Positions 34,772 to 42,763 of a stretch of 64,000 nt of DNA are shown here, piece after piece. The stretch's first letter is position 1. Each line of letters begins with the position of its first letter. The position numbers and the translations under genes were made by a program. The notes below the pieces were generated by a model, which was not told the DNA's origin, searched no databases, and saw nothing but the letters and a program-made list of their open reading frames with translations. Source of the stretch: Hydrogenophaga taeniospiralis. Lineage in GTDB: Bacteria; Pseudomonadota; Gammaproteobacteria; Burkholderiales; Burkholderiaceae_C. The stretch is from contig NZ_JAHBAG010000001.1 of the NCBI RefSeq assembly GCF_020510445.1, forward strand, positions 1,898,501 to 1,962,500, in the 5' to 3' direction.

Positions 34772-35137
34772 TCAGACCCTTGCGAGTGTGGCGACATGCA
34801 AAGACAAGACATAGACGCAGAGCAGCACAACCGAGAAAGCGACTGCTTTGAGCATTGCAATGCCTGCAGCAAGCAGGGAAAGGGTGCGCAAGAAATATAG
34901 CGGTATGCCAATTGGCGCCCAGAACGCTGCAATCACCGACGAACCGTAGGGCGGCTCTATGCCTTGTGCAGCGGCGTGGGCGTGGCACCAACGATAGATG
35001 AGAGCAGCTATGGCAAAACCATAGGGCAGGGCGAAAGGACTGATCGACTGTGGGGCCAAGGTCAAGTGCGCGTCGATGAGGCCCATTGTTGCCCATGTGG
35101 CGACCATCAATATGAGCAGGCGGTTTGGCTTTGACAT
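34772..35137 (-). CDS. Small membrane protein of unknown function
   Basis: A 121-residue protein from ATG 35137 (MSKPNRLL) with three to four hydrophobic segments (LLILMVATWATMGLIDA, FALPYGFAIAALIY, GSSVIAAFWAPIGIPLYFL, and a long C-terminal one). A GTG at 35176 would add 13 residues. No family recognised. It lies 51 bases upstream of the other membrane-protein gene on the same strand and may be co-transcribed with it. Confidence 0.55.
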   Translation of the reverse strand: MSKPNRLLILMVATWATMGLIDAHLTLAPQSISPFALPYGFAIAALIYRWCHAHAAAQGIEPPYGSSVIAAFWAPIGIPLYFLRTLSLLAAGIAMLKAVAFSVVLLCVYVLSLHVATLARV

Positions 35138-35185
35138 TGGGACGGGTCGAAAGATGGGGTGATGGAATTTTTCCACCTATTTTAT

Positions 35186-35249
35186 GGATATGACTCGTGG
35201 GCAAAACGCAAGACCTGACCCCGATGCATGCTCTGACCCCGATGCATGC
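35186..35249 (+). repeat. Junction motif, copy c
   Basis: Second copy of the GGATATGAC / GGGCAAAA / ACCTGACCCC string, here followed by a tandem 16-base duplication CTGACCCCGATGCATG. A truncated further copy, GGGGAAAAGGCAAGACCT, is at 35263-35280, next to the 3' end of the HEPN-type gene. Confidence 0.5.
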
Positions 35250-35332
35250 GAAGTACATGTGCGGGGAAAAGGCAAGACCTTATTGTGGCGCCGTTGTCCG
35301 AGTTGGTCTGTTTATTTGTGTAGCCAGGAGTA

Positions 35333-37168
35333 TTAGGTGATGAGTGGCTCGTATTTAATTGATGGCGCCAGTGCCATATCTGAACCAAAGACCACATCCC
35401 AAACCTCTGCAGTGGTCAAGGGTGTGTCGTTACGTGTAGCGTCGGATGTAAGTGCATGTAGGCGATACTTCTCCCAAGTCGTAAGGTATTGAAGAATGCC
35501 ATCGATATTTTGTCGTTCGGTGGATATGGAGGCGACCTTCTGAATCGATTTTATTAGTGTGTCGAGATAAACGTGTAGATTTTCAACTAGCGTCGGCAAA
35601 TAAGGAAGTGCGCTTGCTGTATGCATAATTGAATTTCGAGTGTGATAAATTCTGGATAGATGCCATCTCACCTTTTGGCGATGATGTCTTAGTGTTTGTT
35701 GTGTTTCGGCGCGACTTTTGAAAAGTTCTGATAATCGCCAAACCCTGTTTAATAAAAGTGGGTGCATCACCAATAGCGCGGAAACGCTATCCTGTACAGC
35801 CTTGTGCTCAGGGCACAATACAAGTTGAACAAACTTCGAAAAAATAGATGCTTCTCCTGGTATTGAACTTATTAGGTCTTTGGTTTCGGGTGAAATTTTA
35901 CTTACGTCACAATATGCAGAAACAAATATCTTTTGTGGATAGGTGAGGGTTAGCGCGGGAAGCAAACAGTCTGAGAAATACTCTAGTCTTTGATTTTCTT
36001 TTCCAGGACGCGATACTAATCCTTCGAGGCCGGCCCAGAGATCGATCAATTGATTTTCTGCTGAGTTGGAAAGAAGGGCTGATCTATGTAAGCGCAGAGT
36101 TCTCCGGATTCTGCTGGCTGACTCAGTTGTTAGATGGTCGCCATGAGTGACTGCCCCCATTTCAAGCATTTCATTTTCGGTTGCACTGGTATGGCTAACC
36201 CAGCAATGCATTGGGTCCGGAGCTTCGTGAAGACGGTATATTTTGTTTGTTTTCTTGTCTTTTACTAGTGCAAGCTTAGACGACGAAAAATCGTCCTTGT
36301 GCTCGTAGAATCTAACCAATCCAACAAATTCTTCAATTATGGTTGCGGAGGTTTTCTGCGCTTGTGCTGGACTTCGCCTCTTTTTGACTTCAATTGTTAC
36401 GTAGAATTGATTGGGTTCGATCGAGTCAAGAAAACTATGTTGATCTGATGTAATTTCATTCCATTTTGGTTTTTTGTTTGATATTTGAATATTGAATTTT
36501 TCCAGTAATTTTGGGTATTTTTGAAAACTATTTGAGCCGATAAAAAGGCATTCATAGTCGGTTTCGATGCCTATGAAGTGGGCGAAGAATTCGTTTAGAA
36601 GTTCGGCGGGCTCAATCTGCCCACCTTTTTTTAGACCATTTATGAGTGTGTTTTGCGTAACGTGAAACGTATGCCGTCTTGGAAATCCTAATGTTTCTGC
36701 TTGTACAATAAATGAGGATGCGAGATTCAGGAGCTTCTTCTTTTCATTTGGTCTGTTGAGAATTGTGTCGATAATCGAATTAATGATGGATGAAAAGTAG
36801 TCCCCCATTGCAATTCTTAGGCCAGAAGCGCCTCGCGCGATTCGATCAGCCTCTGTTAGACTTTCATTTATGCTGTCAATGTGAAATTTTCCCAGTTTCT
36901 TTTGACGGTTTGTAAGTGCTGCGTCTTGCCCGATGCTTGCAGACAACTCTTCGATAAATGGTTTTAATGCATCCTTTGATATTCCAGCTGAATGGTTGGC
37001 TTGGGCTACATTTTGAAGCTCCAGAGTTCTTGTGAAAGAATTCAATGCCGGAGCCTTGAAGCTATCGTCTGTTAAATCATATAGTTGCTCATCAAGTGTC
37101 AATGCAAAGAATACAAGCGCAGTGTGGCTCTGTGAAGGTGTGTCAGTGTTTATTTTGATTTTGCGCAT
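35333..37168 (-). CDS. Large protein with C-terminal HEPN-type domain
   Basis: A 611-residue cytoplasmic protein, AT-rich (about 40% GC) in a genome near 68%, so probably acquired horizontally. The N-terminal 350 residues match nothing I know. The C-terminal region looks like an ApeA/HEPN helical bundle: helix SAENQLIDLWAGLEGLVSRP (near 370-390) and, about 130 residues later, RNSIMH at 511-516, fitting the RX4H ribonuclease motif of HEPN proteins. Such proteins often act as RNases in phage defence or toxin systems. No antitoxin or partner gene is evident. The call rests on motifs only. Confidence 0.6.
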   Translation of the reverse strand: MRKIKINTDTPSQSHTALVFFALTLDEQLYDLTDDSFKAPALNSFTRTLELQNVAQANHSAGISKDALKPFIEELSASIGQDAALTNRQKKLGKFHIDSINESLTEADRIARGASGLRIAMGDYFSSIINSIIDTILNRPNEKKKLLNLASSFIVQAETLGFPRRHTFHVTQNTLINGLKKGGQIEPAELLNEFFAHFIGIETDYECLFIGSNSFQKYPKLLEKFNIQISNKKPKWNEITSDQHSFLDSIEPNQFYVTIEVKKRRSPAQAQKTSATIIEEFVGLVRFYEHKDDFSSSKLALVKDKKTNKIYRLHEAPDPMHCWVSHTSATENEMLEMGAVTHGDHLTTESASRIRRTLRLHRSALLSNSAENQLIDLWAGLEGLVSRPGKENQRLEYFSDCLLPALTLTYPQKIFVSAYCDVSKISPETKDLISSIPGEASIFSKFVQLVLCPEHKAVQDSVSALLVMHPLLLNRVWRLSELFKSRAETQQTLRHHRQKVRWHLSRIYHTRNSIMHTASALPYLPTLVENLHVYLDTLIKSIQKVASISTERQNIDGILQYLTTWEKYRLHALTSDATRNDTPLTTAEVWDVVFGSDMALAPSIKYEPLIT

Positions 37169-37273
37169 AATAATTCAATGACCTCAAGATATATTTAATT
37201 GAAGCTATCTATTTTGGAATTAAGGATGGCTAGAAGTTTCTTAGGTGCTTTGATCGCGCTAGTAGGTGCTCTT

Positions 37274-37771
37274 TTAAGCCCGGTCTACGGTCCAAGTCAT
37301 AAACCGACTAAACGGATCCTCCCGATAATCCGCAAACGGCCCACATTCCACAAACCCGAATTGCCGGTACATCGCAACCGCCGCCTCAAACCCCGGCGTG
37401 CTGCCGGTTTCCAGGCTCACGCGGGCGTAGCCGCGCTGCCGTGCGGTGGCGAGGATTTCGGTGAGGATGGCGCGGGCTGCGCCCTGGCGCAGGTGGCGGG
37501 CGCTGGTGCGCATGGACTTGATTTCGCCGTGGGTGGCGTCCAGCTCTTTGAGCGCGCCGCAGGCCAGCAGTTGTTCTTCTTCAGCGCCGCCGCTGGCGGG
37601 GTTGGCCGCTTTCCAGGCGGTCCAGAAGGTGATGGCGGGGTCGCGCAGGGCGCTCACGTCGAGCGCGTGCACGCTCTCGGGGGGTGACTCGGCGTGCATG
37701 CCGGCCATGTGCTCTTGCAGCAGGGCGATCACCTGTGGGTGGGTGAGTTCGCGGTCGATGCGGATGTCCAC
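37274..37771 (-). CDS. GNAT-family N-acetyltransferase
   Basis: A 165-residue GNAT of the YsnE/PanZ-like group: CGALKELDATHGEIKSMRTSARHLRQGAARAILTEILATARQRGY contains the acetyl-CoA-binding loop (RQGAA), and SLETGSTPGFEAAVAMYRQFGFVECGPFADY is the conserved C-terminal part. GTG 37771 (VDIRIDREL) is chosen because AGGGAG lies four bases upstream; longer frames to 37804 or 37867 have no such site. The acceptor is unknown. Codon and GC use return to chromosomal values here, marking the right edge of the AT-rich island. Confidence 0.88.
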   Translation of the reverse strand: MDIRIDRELTHPQVIALLQEHMAGMHAESPPESVHALDVSALRDPAITFWTAWKAANPASGGAEEEQLLACGALKELDATHGEIKSMRTSARHLRQGAARAILTEILATARQRGYARVSLETGSTPGFEAAVAMYRQFGFVECGPFADYREDPFSRFMTWTVDRA

Positions 37772-37927
37772 AGGGCTCCCTGATGTGGTTTTTCTGGGAG
37801 CCATTCTGTACGTCTTGTTACCCGTACGGCAAGGGGTATGGGCCCGGGTGTGCGTGATTTGGCACACGCCGCGCTGGCGTTTGTGCCTTGTGGGTGCCTT
37901 CTTTCTTCTTCGCGTTGGCTTGGGCCT

Positions 37928-39598
37928 TTACGGCGCGATCTTGCGTTTGAGCGCCTGCGCCAGCGGCTGGGGCAGGCTGGGCAGGGAGCGCAGCAGCCAG
38001 GGCAGCAGCCTGCGTTTGGCGCCGCTGAGCGATTCGGGCACCACCGCTTCAATCAGGTGCGGCCCGGGGTGGGCGAGCGCGTATTCCAGTGCTTTCAAGA
38101 AGTCTTCGGTGGTGGTGGCGCGCACGGCGTGCACGCCCATGCCCTGGCCGAGCTGGGCGAAGTTGAGCACCGGGCCGTGCAGGTCCAACTGCGACTTGGC
38201 CTTGGGCCCGGCTTCGCTGGCGCCCACGCGCTCCAGCTCCACGTTGAGCACCGAGTACGAGGCGTTGTTGAAGATGATGGAGGTGACGTTGAGCTGTTCG
38301 CGCGCCATGGTCCAGAGCGCTTGCAGGGTGTACATGGCGGTGCCGTCGCCAATGAGGGCGATCACGGGCCGGGTGGGGCAGGCGATGGCGGCGCCCACGG
38401 CGTTGGGCAGGCCCTGGCCGATGGCGCCGCCGGTGAGGGTGATGAGGTCGTGGCGCGGTGCGCCGGCGGTGAGCGCCGAGAGCATGAGGCCCGAGGTGAT
38501 GGCTTCGTCGATGACGATGGCGTGTTCGGGCAGCAGGTGGCCCACGGCTTTGCAGACCTTGGCGGCGTTGAGCTTGCCGCGCGGGCGGCCGGGGCGCTGC
38601 GCGGTTTGCAGCGCGGGGTGGGCCTGGGTCGCGCCCAGGGCGGCGGCGAGTTTGTGCAGGCTGGCCACGGCGTCTTGCTCGGGGCTGGCCAGGGTGTGCA
38701 CGGTGCAGCTGTCGGGCACCAGATAGCTTTGTTTGCCGGGGTAGGCAAAAAAGGACACGGGGGCTTTGGCGTCCACCAAGACCAGGTGTTCAAGGTCGGC
38801 CAGCTGCACGCCGGCCATTTCGGCCAGGTAGGCGATGCGCTCCACCGGCGGCAGGCCGGCGCCGCGCTCCAGCCGGGTGGGGAACACCTCGGCCAGCAGC
38901 TTCACGCCGCTGTGGGCGGCCACGCGCGCGGCGGCCAGCAGGCCGGGCTCGCGCAGCGCCTGCCCGCCGAGCAGAAAGGCGGTCTTGCGGCCCGAGCGTG
39001 CGGCGTCCGCAATGGCCTGGGCGATGGTGGCTACGGTGGCGTCGCTGGCGGCTTCGGGCTGGGGCAGCGGGGGCGGCGGGCAGGGCTCGCCGCCTTCGCC
39101 CCAGGACACGTCGGCCGGCAAGATGAGCGTGGCCACCTGCCCGGGCAGGCCGCGCGCGGCGGTGATGGCGTCGGCCGCATCGCGGCACAAGGCGGCGGTG
39201 GTTTGCGAGGTGCGCACGAAGCCGGGCGAGACGTTGCGGGCCACGGTTTCGATGTCGGACTGCAGCTGGGCGTCGTAGCGGGTGTGGTGGGTGGCGTGGT
39301 CGCCCACGATGTTGAGCACCGGCACCTTGCCTTTGCGGGCGTTGTGCAGGTTGGCCAGGCCGTTGCCCAGGCCGCAGCCCAGGTGCAGCAGGGTGGCGGC
39401 GGGTTTGCCGGTCATGCGGGCGTAGCCGTCGGCCGCGCCGGTGGCCACGCCTTCAAACAGGGCCAGCACGGCGCGCATGCGCGGCTCGTGGTCGAGCGCG
39501 GCCACGAAGTGCATTTCGCTGGTGCCGGGGTTGGTGAAGCAGACGTCGATGCCGGCGTCCACCAGCGTTTTCATGAGGGCTTGTGCGCCGTTGGGCAT
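37928..39598 (-). CDS. Thiamine-diphosphate enzyme, acetolactate synthase large-subunit-like
   Basis: A 556-residue ThDP-dependent enzyme with the three domains of the acetolactate synthase/benzoylformate decarboxylase family. The N-terminal TNPGTSEMHFVAALDHEPRM and FEGVATGAADGYARM carry the catalytic Glu. The C-terminal LIGDGTAMYTLQALWTMAREQLNVTSIIFNN is the ThDP-Mg motif (GDG-N). No small subunit gene is present, and context (a flavoprotein and an AraC regulator) argues for catabolic 2-oxoacid or carboligation chemistry rather than branched-chain amino acid synthesis. Confidence 0.85.
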   Translation of the reverse strand: MPNGAQALMKTLVDAGIDVCFTNPGTSEMHFVAALDHEPRMRAVLALFEGVATGAADGYARMTGKPAATLLHLGCGLGNGLANLHNARKGKVPVLNIVGDHATHHTRYDAQLQSDIETVARNVSPGFVRTSQTTAALCRDAADAITAARGLPGQVATLILPADVSWGEGGEPCPPPPLPQPEAASDATVATIAQAIADAARSGRKTAFLLGGQALREPGLLAAARVAAHSGVKLLAEVFPTRLERGAGLPPVERIAYLAEMAGVQLADLEHLVLVDAKAPVSFFAYPGKQSYLVPDSCTVHTLASPEQDAVASLHKLAAALGATQAHPALQTAQRPGRPRGKLNAAKVCKAVGHLLPEHAIVIDEAITSGLMLSALTAGAPRHDLITLTGGAIGQGLPNAVGAAIACPTRPVIALIGDGTAMYTLQALWTMAREQLNVTSIIFNNASYSVLNVELERVGASEAGPKAKSQLDLHGPVLNFAQLGQGMGVHAVRATTTEDFLKALEYALAHPGPHLIEAVVPESLSGAKRRLLPWLLRSLPSLPQPLAQALKRKIAP

Positions 39599-39649
39599 GG
39601 GGGTCTCCTGGGCGGGGTGGAAGCGAAAAGGGAGGAGCGGCGCAAGGCC

Positions 39650-41272
39650 TCAGCCGAGCGCGCGCCCGTTGGCGATGGAGCGCGCCGCGGCCCGCGCGGT
39701 GAGGATGCAGCCGGGCAGAAACGTGCCTTCCAGCGAGCGCTTGCCGTTGGCCCCGCCGCCGCCAAAGCCGGCCGCCTCGCCCACGCAGTACAGGCCGGCA
39801 ATGGGCTGGCCAGCCGCGTCGAGCACGCGGCTTTGCAGGTCGGTGCGCAGGCCGCCCAGGCTCTTGCGGGTGATGAGCTGCATCTGAATGGCGATGTACG
39901 GCCCGGCCCCGCGCTGCTGCAACGGGGCGGGCTTGCAGGTGCGCAGCTTGTCGGGCCCCCACTGGCGGGCGTGCTGGATGCGGCGGATCTGGTCGTCGTT
40001 GTGCAGGCGGTTGCCGTGGGCGAAGTTGGCGTCGAAGCTGTCGGCGGTGGCCTGCAGCGTGGCGGGGTCGACGTCGTGCGAGCAGGTCAGCGCGTTCATC
40101 TTCGCGGCCAGCCCGCCGAGCGTGTCGTCCACCAGAAAGTGGCGGCTCTCGCGCTGCATCTGGCGCACCAGGCGGTGGTTGCCGAGCAGCGTTTCTTTCA
40201 GGAACGGCAGGAACTGCTGGTCGCGGATGCGCTGGTTGTGTTCGGCGCCCGAGATGGCGAACTCCTTGGCCGCGATGCGCCAGTTCAGCAGGTGCCAGGT
40301 CCAGGGCTTTTCCTGCGCGGCCACGCGCTGGCACAGCCAGTGGGTGTCGAAGCCGGTCACCAGCGGCTCGGGGCCGATGCGCTCGCCCCGGTGGTTGAGC
40401 CACAGGGCCGATTTGCAGGGGATGCCGGACAGGCCATGCCCCTCGAAATGCGGGAAGGGGTGGGGGAAGCCGGCGGCGTAGTTCCACATCTCGCCGGCGT
40501 GGGCGATGTGCCCGCCCAGGTGGTCGGCCACCCAGTGGTGCAACTGGCCGTCGGCGAACGGGTGGGCGCCGTTGAGCATGGCCGCGGGCATGGGGCGGTC
40601 TTTCGGCCAGTTGGCGCGGGTCTGCGCGTGGCCGCCGTTGAGGCCGCCCATGGCCAGCACCACCACCGGCGCCCGCAGGTGCAGCTCGGCCCCGCTGGCT
40701 TCGTCCACCGCCACCGCCCCGGCCACCTGGCCGGCCTGCCGCTCCAGCGCGGTGACGCGGTGGCCGTGCAGCACGGTCAGGCGCCCGCCCTGGCCGGCCT
40801 GGCGCAGGGCGTCCACCAGGCGGCGGGTGAGTTCGCGCGCGGTGCCCCAGACGATGTGGTAGCGCGGCAGGCTGTTGCCGTCGCCGTGCAGGCCGCGTTC
40901 CACCCAGTTCACCGCGGGCATGAACTTCACGCCTTCGCCCAGCAGCCAGTCGTGCACCAGCGGGCGCGAGTGCTCCACGTAGTGGCGTGCCCACTGCAGG
41001 GGGTGTTCGTCGTCGGGGTCCAGCTCGCCAAAGCGCAGCCAGTCGCGCAGCGCCCGCTCAGGCGTGTCGGGAATCTTCATGCGCGCCTGCAGCGGCGTGC
41101 CCACCAGTGCCATGCCACCAAAGGCCCACAGGGCCAGTCCGCCGAAGCGCTCGGGCGTGTCGCGGTCCACCAGCGTCACGCTCTGGCCCGCGCGCAGCGC
41201 CTCCAGCGCCGTGACGATGCCGGCCAGCCCGCCCCCGGCCACCACCACATCGGAAAACCAATGCTCTGCCAT
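39650..41272 (-). CDS. FAD-binding dehydrogenase (KstD/fumarate-reductase-like flavoprotein)
   Basis: A 540-residue flavoprotein: VVVAGGGLAGIVTALEALRAG binds the FAD ADP moiety, and the C-terminal GLYCVGEAAGFGGGGANGKRSLEGTFLPGCILTARAA closes the FAD site as in COG3573 FAD-binding dehydrogenases related to 3-ketosteroid dehydrogenases. ATG 41272 (MAEHWF). It is transcribed first, followed after 51 bases by the ThDP enzyme, so the two are an operon probably driven by the divergent AraC regulator. Substrate unknown. Confidence 0.85.
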   Translation of the reverse strand: MAEHWFSDVVVAGGGLAGIVTALEALRAGQSVTLVDRDTPERFGGLALWAFGGMALVGTPLQARMKIPDTPERALRDWLRFGELDPDDEHPLQWARHYVEHSRPLVHDWLLGEGVKFMPAVNWVERGLHGDGNSLPRYHIVWGTARELTRRLVDALRQAGQGGRLTVLHGHRVTALERQAGQVAGAVAVDEASGAELHLRAPVVVLAMGGLNGGHAQTRANWPKDRPMPAAMLNGAHPFADGQLHHWVADHLGGHIAHAGEMWNYAAGFPHPFPHFEGHGLSGIPCKSALWLNHRGERIGPEPLVTGFDTHWLCQRVAAQEKPWTWHLLNWRIAAKEFAISGAEHNQRIRDQQFLPFLKETLLGNHRLVRQMQRESRHFLVDDTLGGLAAKMNALTCSHDVDPATLQATADSFDANFAHGNRLHNDDQIRRIQHARQWGPDKLRTCKPAPLQQRGAGPYIAIQMQLITRKSLGGLRTDLQSRVLDAAGQPIAGLYCVGEAAGFGGGGANGKRSLEGTFLPGCILTARAAARSIANGRALG

Positions 41273-41355
41273 GTCTTGTCTCCTTGCGCCGTTGTGCCGG
41301 CACCTTTGGGGTGCCCGGTTGCTGGAGCACACGTTAGCCGTCTATCATCGCCAGC

Positions 41356-41392
41356 GATTGACTTTGCAGGACAAGCAGATTGACTTTACAGG
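41356..41392. promoter_or_regulatory. Direct repeats, candidate AraC-type operator
   Basis: GATTGACTTTGCAGG (41356-41370) and GATTGACTTTACAGG (41378-41392) are identical except for one base and start 22 bp apart, the two-turn direct-repeat spacing used by AraC-family regulators. They lie between the flavoprotein gene and the divergent AraC gene, and overlap the TTG start proposed for the latter. Confidence 0.6.
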
Positions 41393-42402
41393 CCACAGTC
41401 TCCATGAGCTGGGTGAACACGGTGCTGGACGCGGCGCAGCGCCAGGGCGTGTCGCGCGAGGCGGTGCTGGCCGCCGCCGGCATCGCCACGGCCGAGCTGC
41501 AGGCCGAGCGCTGGCCCATCGACCACATCACCCGCCTGTGGCGCGCGGCGGTGCGGTGCACGCAAGACCCGGGCTTCGGTCTCAAGGCCGGCGCGGTGGT
41601 GGGGCCGGCCAGCTTCAACGTGGTCAGCTACCTGCTGCAGTCGTCGCCCACGCTGCGCGAGTCGATCGCGGTGGTGCAGAAATACCAGCGCCTCATCAGC
41701 GACGGCGGGCGGTTCCAGGTGATCGCGGGCCCGCAGGCCAGCTGGGTGGTGTACCACCCGCGCCAGGGCGAGCTGGCCTTCAGCCCGCACCAGATCGAGG
41801 CGGTGCTGGCCGCCGTGGTGGCGTTTTCGCGCTGGGTCACCGGCCGCGCCGTGCGGCCACTGAAGGTGCAGTTCAGCCAGGCGGCGCTGGGCCCGCTGGG
41901 CGGCTACCGCGAGGTGTTTCAGTGCCCGGTGGCGTTCGACCAGGCCTTCAGCGGCGTGCTGCTGGACAACGCCGTGCTGGACACCCCGCTGCCCCAGGCC
42001 GACGCCCAACTGGCCCACCTGCACCACGAATACGCCGCCGCCAGGCTGGCGGCGCTGACGCCACCCGAGAGCGACACCCTGGCGCAAGAGCTGCGCCGCT
42101 GGCTCGACGCGCAACTGCAAAGCCCCAGCGGCCAGGCCAGCCCGGTGCCCAGCCGCGAACGCGCCGCCCAGATGCTGGGCCTGGGCCCGCGCACCCTGGC
42201 GCGGCGCATGCAGGCGCAAGGGCTGGACTTTTCCACCCTGCTGGACCAAGCCCGCCGCGACGCCGCCCTGCACGCCGTGGCCCACACCCAGCGCGCACTG
42301 GCCGACATCGGCCACAGCCTCGGCTTCGCCGAACCCAGCACCTTCTGGCGCGCCTTCAAACGCTGGACGGGCAAGACGCCCGCGCAGTGGCGGGGGCGGT
42401 AG
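41380..42402 (+). CDS. AraC-family transcriptional regulator (arabinose-binding-like domain)
   Basis: A 340-residue regulator. Residues 15-200 are the Arabinose_bd-type sensing domain (WPIDHITRLWRAAVRCTQDPGFGLKAG...), and residues 240-340 the double-HTH AraC domain (AAQMLGLGPRTLARRMQAQGLDFSTLLDQARRDAALHAV...IGHSLGFAEPSTFWRAFKRWTGKTPAQWR). TTG 41380 gives the N-terminus TLQATVSMSWV; ATG 41404 would remove eight residues and place the start after the operator-like repeats. Divergent from the flavoprotein/ThDP operon, which it probably controls. Confidence 0.88.
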   Translation: MTLQATVSMSWVNTVLDAAQRQGVSREAVLAAAGIATAELQAERWPIDHITRLWRAAVRCTQDPGFGLKAGAVVGPASFNVVSYLLQSSPTLRESIAVVQKYQRLISDGGRFQVIAGPQASWVVYHPRQGELAFSPHQIEAVLAAVVAFSRWVTGRAVRPLKVQFSQAALGPLGGYREVFQCPVAFDQAFSGVLLDNAVLDTPLPQADAQLAHLHHEYAAARLAALTPPESDTLAQELRRWLDAQLQSPSGQASPVPSRERAAQMLGLGPRTLARRMQAQGLDFSTLLDQARRDAALHAVAHTQRALADIGHSLGFAEPSTFWRAFKRWTGKTPAQWRGR

Positions 42403-42453
42403 GGGGCGAGGCGGCGCTGTGTCGCCAAAAGACGTCAATACCCGCCACCAACG

Positions 42454-42482
42454 TTTCCATTTCGCGCGCCAGCCGCTACAGT
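42454..42482 (+). promoter_or_regulatory. Candidate promoter of the rtcB-prfH leader
   Basis: TTTCCA (42454-42459), 17-bp spacer, TACAGT (42477-42482): four of six matches in each box. A transcript from here would carry the 19-codon ORF at 42569 and the terminator hairpin before rtcB. Confidence 0.4.
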
Positions 42483-42568
42483 TCGTGCCCTGCGGTTGGG
42501 CCGTGGTCTTCAACGATCACCTGAGCGCAGCAACCCCCACCCATCAACCCCCTCAACAGGAGAGCAAC

Positions 42569-42628
42569 ATGCAAAAAAACACGACCTCCCTGTGGGCTGG
42601 GTCAGCGGTGGCGGGGCTTTCGGTTTAA
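42569..42628 (+). CDS. 19-residue leader-like ORF
   Basis: MQKNTTSLWAGSAVAGLSV then TAA. AGGAGA is 6 bases upstream, a stronger ribosome site than most genes here have. The last seven codons and the stop lie inside the 5' arm and loop of the terminator at 42608-42655. It is either a regulatory leader peptide for rtcB-prfH or the truncated signal peptide of a gene lost when the rtcB-prfH pair arrived. Confidence 0.45.
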   Translation: MQKNTTSLWAGSAVAGLSV

Positions 42629-42655
42629 CCGTCGGTTAAGCCTCCCCCACTTTTT
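42608..42655 (+). terminator. Terminator/attenuator hairpin upstream of rtcB
   Basis: Outer stem GTGG-C-GG-GGCTT (42608-42619) pairs with AAGCC-T-CC-C-CCAC (42638-42650), with one mismatch and one bulge. An inner perfect stem TTAACC-GTC-GGTTAA lies at 42625-42639. TTTTT follows at 42651-42655. The stop codon of the 19-codon ORF (42626-42628) is in the loop region, so a ribosome paused there would cover the 5' arm. Confidence 0.7.
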
Positions 42656-42763
42656 GTTCCGCGCCCCACGGCGCTGTCTGACGCGAAAGCGTTGGCGGCG
42701 TGGTCGTGGTGCGCGCGTGTCTGTCCCGGTCCGGTTTCAACGTTTTTTGAATCTGGATTTTTC

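Noticed and set aside
32504..37168. Integron-style gene cassette array
   Set aside because: The junction motif and one-strand gene order are suggestive, but no attC core sites (RYYYAAC/GTTRRRY pairs with the right internal symmetry) and no integrase gene are visible.
37199..37687. A 162-codon plus-strand frame at the right edge of the AT-rich island
   Set aside because: It is antisense to the GNAT gene, has no ribosome site, and its translation changes from hydrophobic to low-complexity Gly/Ala halfway.
37838..41383. An 1181-codon plus-strand open frame
   Set aside because: It is antisense to the ThDP enzyme and flavoprotein genes, both of which have intact catalytic motifs. Its translation is low-complexity His/Gly/Gln-rich, typical of an antisense shadow in high-GC DNA.
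42419..42628. A 69-codon frame ending in the 19-codon leader-like ORF
   Set aside because: The only ribosome site is immediately before the internal ATG at 42569. The upstream part overlaps the candidate promoter and shows no coding character.
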